This document shows, piece after piece, positions 61,872 to 64,000 of a DNA stretch of 64,000 bases (the stretch's first letter is position 1; each line of letters opens with the position of its first letter). Made by a program: the position numbers and the translations under genes. Origin of the DNA: Cyclospora cayetanensis (taxonomy: Eukaryota > Apicomplexa > Conoidasida > Eucoccidiorida > Eimeriidae); assembly GCF_002999335.1 (NCBI RefSeq), contig NW_020312403.1, positions 124,001-188,000 on the forward strand, read 5' to 3'. The notes under the pieces were generated by a model, which made no database searches, was not told the origin of the DNA, and worked only from the letters and a program-made list of their open reading frames with translations.

Positions 61872-62613
61872 CTCTACGGAGTCCGAAAGTTGCCCTTACA
61901 AATGTGTGTCGTCCAGGTTGTTCATGGCGCAGTTTGCGCTGGTGATGATGTTCTTCTTGAAGCTGCTGCTGGTGTGAAAGCTGCCTTTGCACGGAGGGTT
62001 TCTGCGGTTTCTGCCGCTGCTCGAGCCTCAGTTGGCGCGCTCCTCAGCGCAGCAGCGGGGGCAACGAAACAACAGTGGAAATCGCCGCGTTGTCCACTCT
62101 GTGGCAGCTCAGCACCTGCGGCTGTTGCAGCTGTAGAGAGAGGTTGCGATTAGTGCTGTTGGCGGCGAAAGTTTTGCAAAAATCGGCAGTAGCAGTGGCC
62201 GCCCCAGAAGGCAGCGGCGGCCGCTGCTGGGACTGCCGATCAAATACTTCTAATTATAATTACCGGTAGTTGAGGCTCAGTAGCTGCAGTTGACCTCACT
62301 TGAACAAAAAAAAGGAGGCTACGAGAGGGCATGCTCTGAGTCTCTGCTGCCGCTGCCCTCAATCGACGATACAGTACGTGGAGCAGCAACTGAGATGGCA
62401 GGGGTCGGGGCTTTCGCTTGCGTCATGTGTGTGTAGCTCTTCTGGCTTAGACATAAGAGCCTAAGTCTTCTTTCTTTAAGATATGTGCTCTTCTTCCTTA
62501 CGATAAATGCACTGCACGTGCTCGTCAATAGCAGTAGCTGCTGCTGCTGCCGCCGCCGCTGTTGTTCCTGCTGCTGCTCTTCCCCCTTCACCCAGAGAAT
62601 TACACGGAAAAGC
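61872..62613. promoter_or_regulatory. Divergent promoter region between NOP6-like gene and MMS19
   Basis: The two ATGs lie 742 bp apart on opposite strands. The region contains GCT/GCC-rich tracts near 62.54-62.58 kb and no motif I can name. Confidence 0.45.
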
Positions 62614-64000
62614 ATGGCGAAATCTTCATCTCCTGCTGCTGCCGATGCAGCGCAGGCGCAGGAATCTGCGGCGGGACAGTCATCAGCGTCAGCAGCAGCA
62701 GCACCGCAAGCAGGAGCGACATCGGCAACACGCGGAGTCGCGGCTAAACCAGCAGCCGAGGCGTCCACAAGAGAGAAGGCAACGAAGGAGCATGTGGGAT
62801 TTGATGCGGTAACTCCAGAAGAGGCAGTTGCGGCATACCTGTCTCCAAGTGAGCCGGCGTCGAGCGTTCGCTCCCTCTGCTCGCCTGATGTTGCTGCCGC
62901 TGGTTCTTCCACGGTGGTAGGATCAGCGGCCACCAGCCAAGTGCAGGAAGCTGCGCTTACTGCGCTTCTGCTGCACCTGCATAGGGGACATGTGTCTTTT
63001 CTGGAAGTTCTGAAGTGCATCGAGAGGTGCAGCAGCGCGCCAGGCACGACAGCAACAGACGCAACAGCGGCAGCCGAAGCGGCAGCAGTCGCAACTCCAA
63101 AGGACTGCTCTGCTTACGTTAAGGCTGCGCACACCCGAAATGCCGCAGCAACACTGCCTGCGCAGATTCTACAGCGCATGCCAGAGTTGCCACTTAAGGC
63201 AAGCAGCAGTGCATGCACAGCCACCAAGGCCGCTACCCATAGTGCCCCGAGCAGCGGCGGCATGGGTGGAAGCGGCGGGGGGAGACTCGCTGAAGAGGAT
63301 GCGCTCTGGCAGTTGCTGCTGCTCTGTAGCAGCAAATATTTCACGGATTGGCAGGGCACTGAGGGGGGGGCAGCCTGCTGTCTCGCCATCGCCCGTTCTT
63401 CGCAGGAGCTGCTGCTTCTGCAGCTGCCGAAAATCAGCTCCAGCAACGGGAACAACACCCTCGCCGATAGCGTTCGCGAGTTCTGCACGGAAGACTGCAC
63501 GGTCGGGCTCTTCATGCTGCGGTGCGTGCTGCAGCAGGTGCATGCGCCTTCTTTTGCGCAGCCCACTCGGCAGCAGCTGCTGCAGCTGCTGCTGCTGCTG
63601 CTGCAAAAGTGTGTGGACGCAGTGCAGAGTGCGCTGGAGCGAGAACCGCTGGCTCTAGACATTTGCCGGCAGCTGGAAGGGGAGCGAGACCCCCGCTGCT
63701 TGCTACTGCTGTTCGCAATTATCAAAGAGTTGGGGTGTACATACGGAGAGCTGCTGCGCGAAAACGAGCTAGAAGCCGTCGCAGATCTTCTTATGGCATA
63801 CTTTCCGGTGTCATTCACGCCGCCTCCTAATGCTGCCGCTCTGGTAACCGGTACGCAGCCTCCCGCGTTCTTCCTGGCACGTGGCCGCATATCTATGTAT
63901 GTATGTATGTGTGTGTGTTTGTATGTGTTTGTTTGTATGTGTGTGTGTTTGTATGTGTTTGTTTGTATGTGTGTGTGTTTGTATGTGTGTGTGTTTGTAT
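62614..64000 (+). CDS. MMS19: MMS19/MET18 N-terminal part (cytosolic Fe-S targeting), truncated by the window edge
   Basis: An ATG in good context (aaagcatggcg) opens a frame that stays free of stops to the window end. The probable first exon is 62614-63843, about 410 codons, ending at a gtaacc donor. The first ~150 residues are Ala/Ser/Thr-rich filler. Helical-repeat sequence follows (ALLLHLHRGHVSFLEVLKCI, ADSVREFCTEDCTVGLFML). The decisive block is LEGERDPRCLLLLFAIIKEL with DLLMAYFPVSFTPPPNA, which matches the MMS19 N-terminal domain (GEKDPRNLL...YFPIDFTPPPND in animal proteins, from memory). MMS19 is a HEAT-repeat scaffold of the CIA complex that delivers Fe-S clusters to DNA-maintenance enzymes. 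An Ala/Ser/Gly insertion around residues 155-225 and a poly-Leu run (QQLLQLLLLLLQ) are lineage features. The remainder lies outside the window. Confidence 0.85.
   Translation, partial: MAKSSSPAAADAAQAQESAAGQSSASAAAAPQAGATSATRGVAAKPAAEASTREKATKEHVGFDAVTPEEAVAAYLSPSEPASSVRSLCSPDVAAAGSSTVVGSAATSQVQEAALTALLLHLHRGHVSFLEVLKCIERCSSAPGTTATDATAAAEAAAVATPKDCSAYVKAAHTRNAAATLPAQILQRMPELPLKASSSACTATKAATHSAPSSGGMGGSGGGRLAEEDALWQLLLLCSSKYFTDWQGTEGGAACCLAIARSSQELLLLQLPKISSSNGNNTLADSVREFCTEDCTVGLFMLRCVLQQVHAPSFAQPTRQQLLQLLLLLLQKCVDAVQSALEREPLALDICRQLEGERDPRCLLLLFAIIKELGCTYGELLRENELEAVADLLMAYFPVSFTPPPNAAALVTGTQPPAFFLARGRISMYVCMCVCLYVFVCMCVCLYVFVCMCVCLYVCVFV
63894..64000. repeat. (TGTA/TGTG/TGTT)n compound microsatellite
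   Basis: Starts as (TATG)n and continues as a ~30-bp higher-order unit made of tgtgtgtgtttgtatg and tgtttgtttgtatg blocks, running off the window edge. It most likely lies in the first intron of MMS19. Confidence 0.85.

Overview
The window looks like nuclear DNA of an eimeriid coccidian (Apicomplexa; Eimeria or the closely related Cyclospora). The reasons are spliced genes with GT-AG introns of about 80-480 nt, CAG/CTG-rich Gln and Ala tracts inside coding exons, long gene-poor spacers, a six-span membrane protein resembling the glideosome GAPM family, and decayed Ty3/gypsy fossils. This assignment is inferred from gene content and style. No rRNA, tRNA, CRISPR or bacterial operon structure was seen.

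Layout. 1-0.76 kb: 5' end of an unrecognised minus-strand gene that runs off the left edge. 4.8-11.9 kb: a five-exon minus-strand gene for a ~2,090-aa Gln/Ala-rich coiled-coil protein. 11.9-21.3 kb: gene-poor, with a dead Ty3/gypsy element at 15.2-17.8 kb. 21.3-23.1 kb: six-TM GAPM-like protein (+). 23.7-26.3 kb: large coiled-coil protein (-). 27.6-30.4 kb: METTL2/6/8-type tRNA m3C methyltransferase (+). 31.6-33.5 kb: ChaC-type gamma-glutamylcyclotransferase (-). 36.8-37.4 kb: probable Pro/Gln-rich exon (-). 37.9-40.3 kb: HIT zinc-finger BCD1/ZNHIT6 (-), head-to-head with PRMT3 (+, 41.0-44.6 kb). 44.6-52.7 kb: gene-poor, with a second colinear Ty3/gypsy fossil at 46.1-48.9 kb. 52.7-57.7 kb: nine-exon bacterial-type Orn/Lys/Arg decarboxylase (+). 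59.2-59.9 kb: small secreted Cys-rich protein candidate (+). 60.1-61.9 kb: NOP6-like RRM protein (-). 62.6 kb to the right edge: N-terminal part of MMS19/MET18 (+).

How the genes relate. Several genes serve RNA modification and ribosome production: the tRNA m3C methyltransferase, the box C/D snoRNP factor BCD1, PRMT3 (in other eukaryotes a ribosomal-protein uS5 methyltransferase) and the NOP6-like factor. BCD1 and PRMT3 share a 0.7-kb divergent promoter region. ChaC (glutathione breakdown), the decarboxylase (polyamine or amino-acid metabolism) and MMS19 (cytosolic Fe-S targeting) are metabolic or maintenance genes. Exon models were built by hand from reading-frame phase and splice sites. Joins marked tentative in the entries need RNA evidence.
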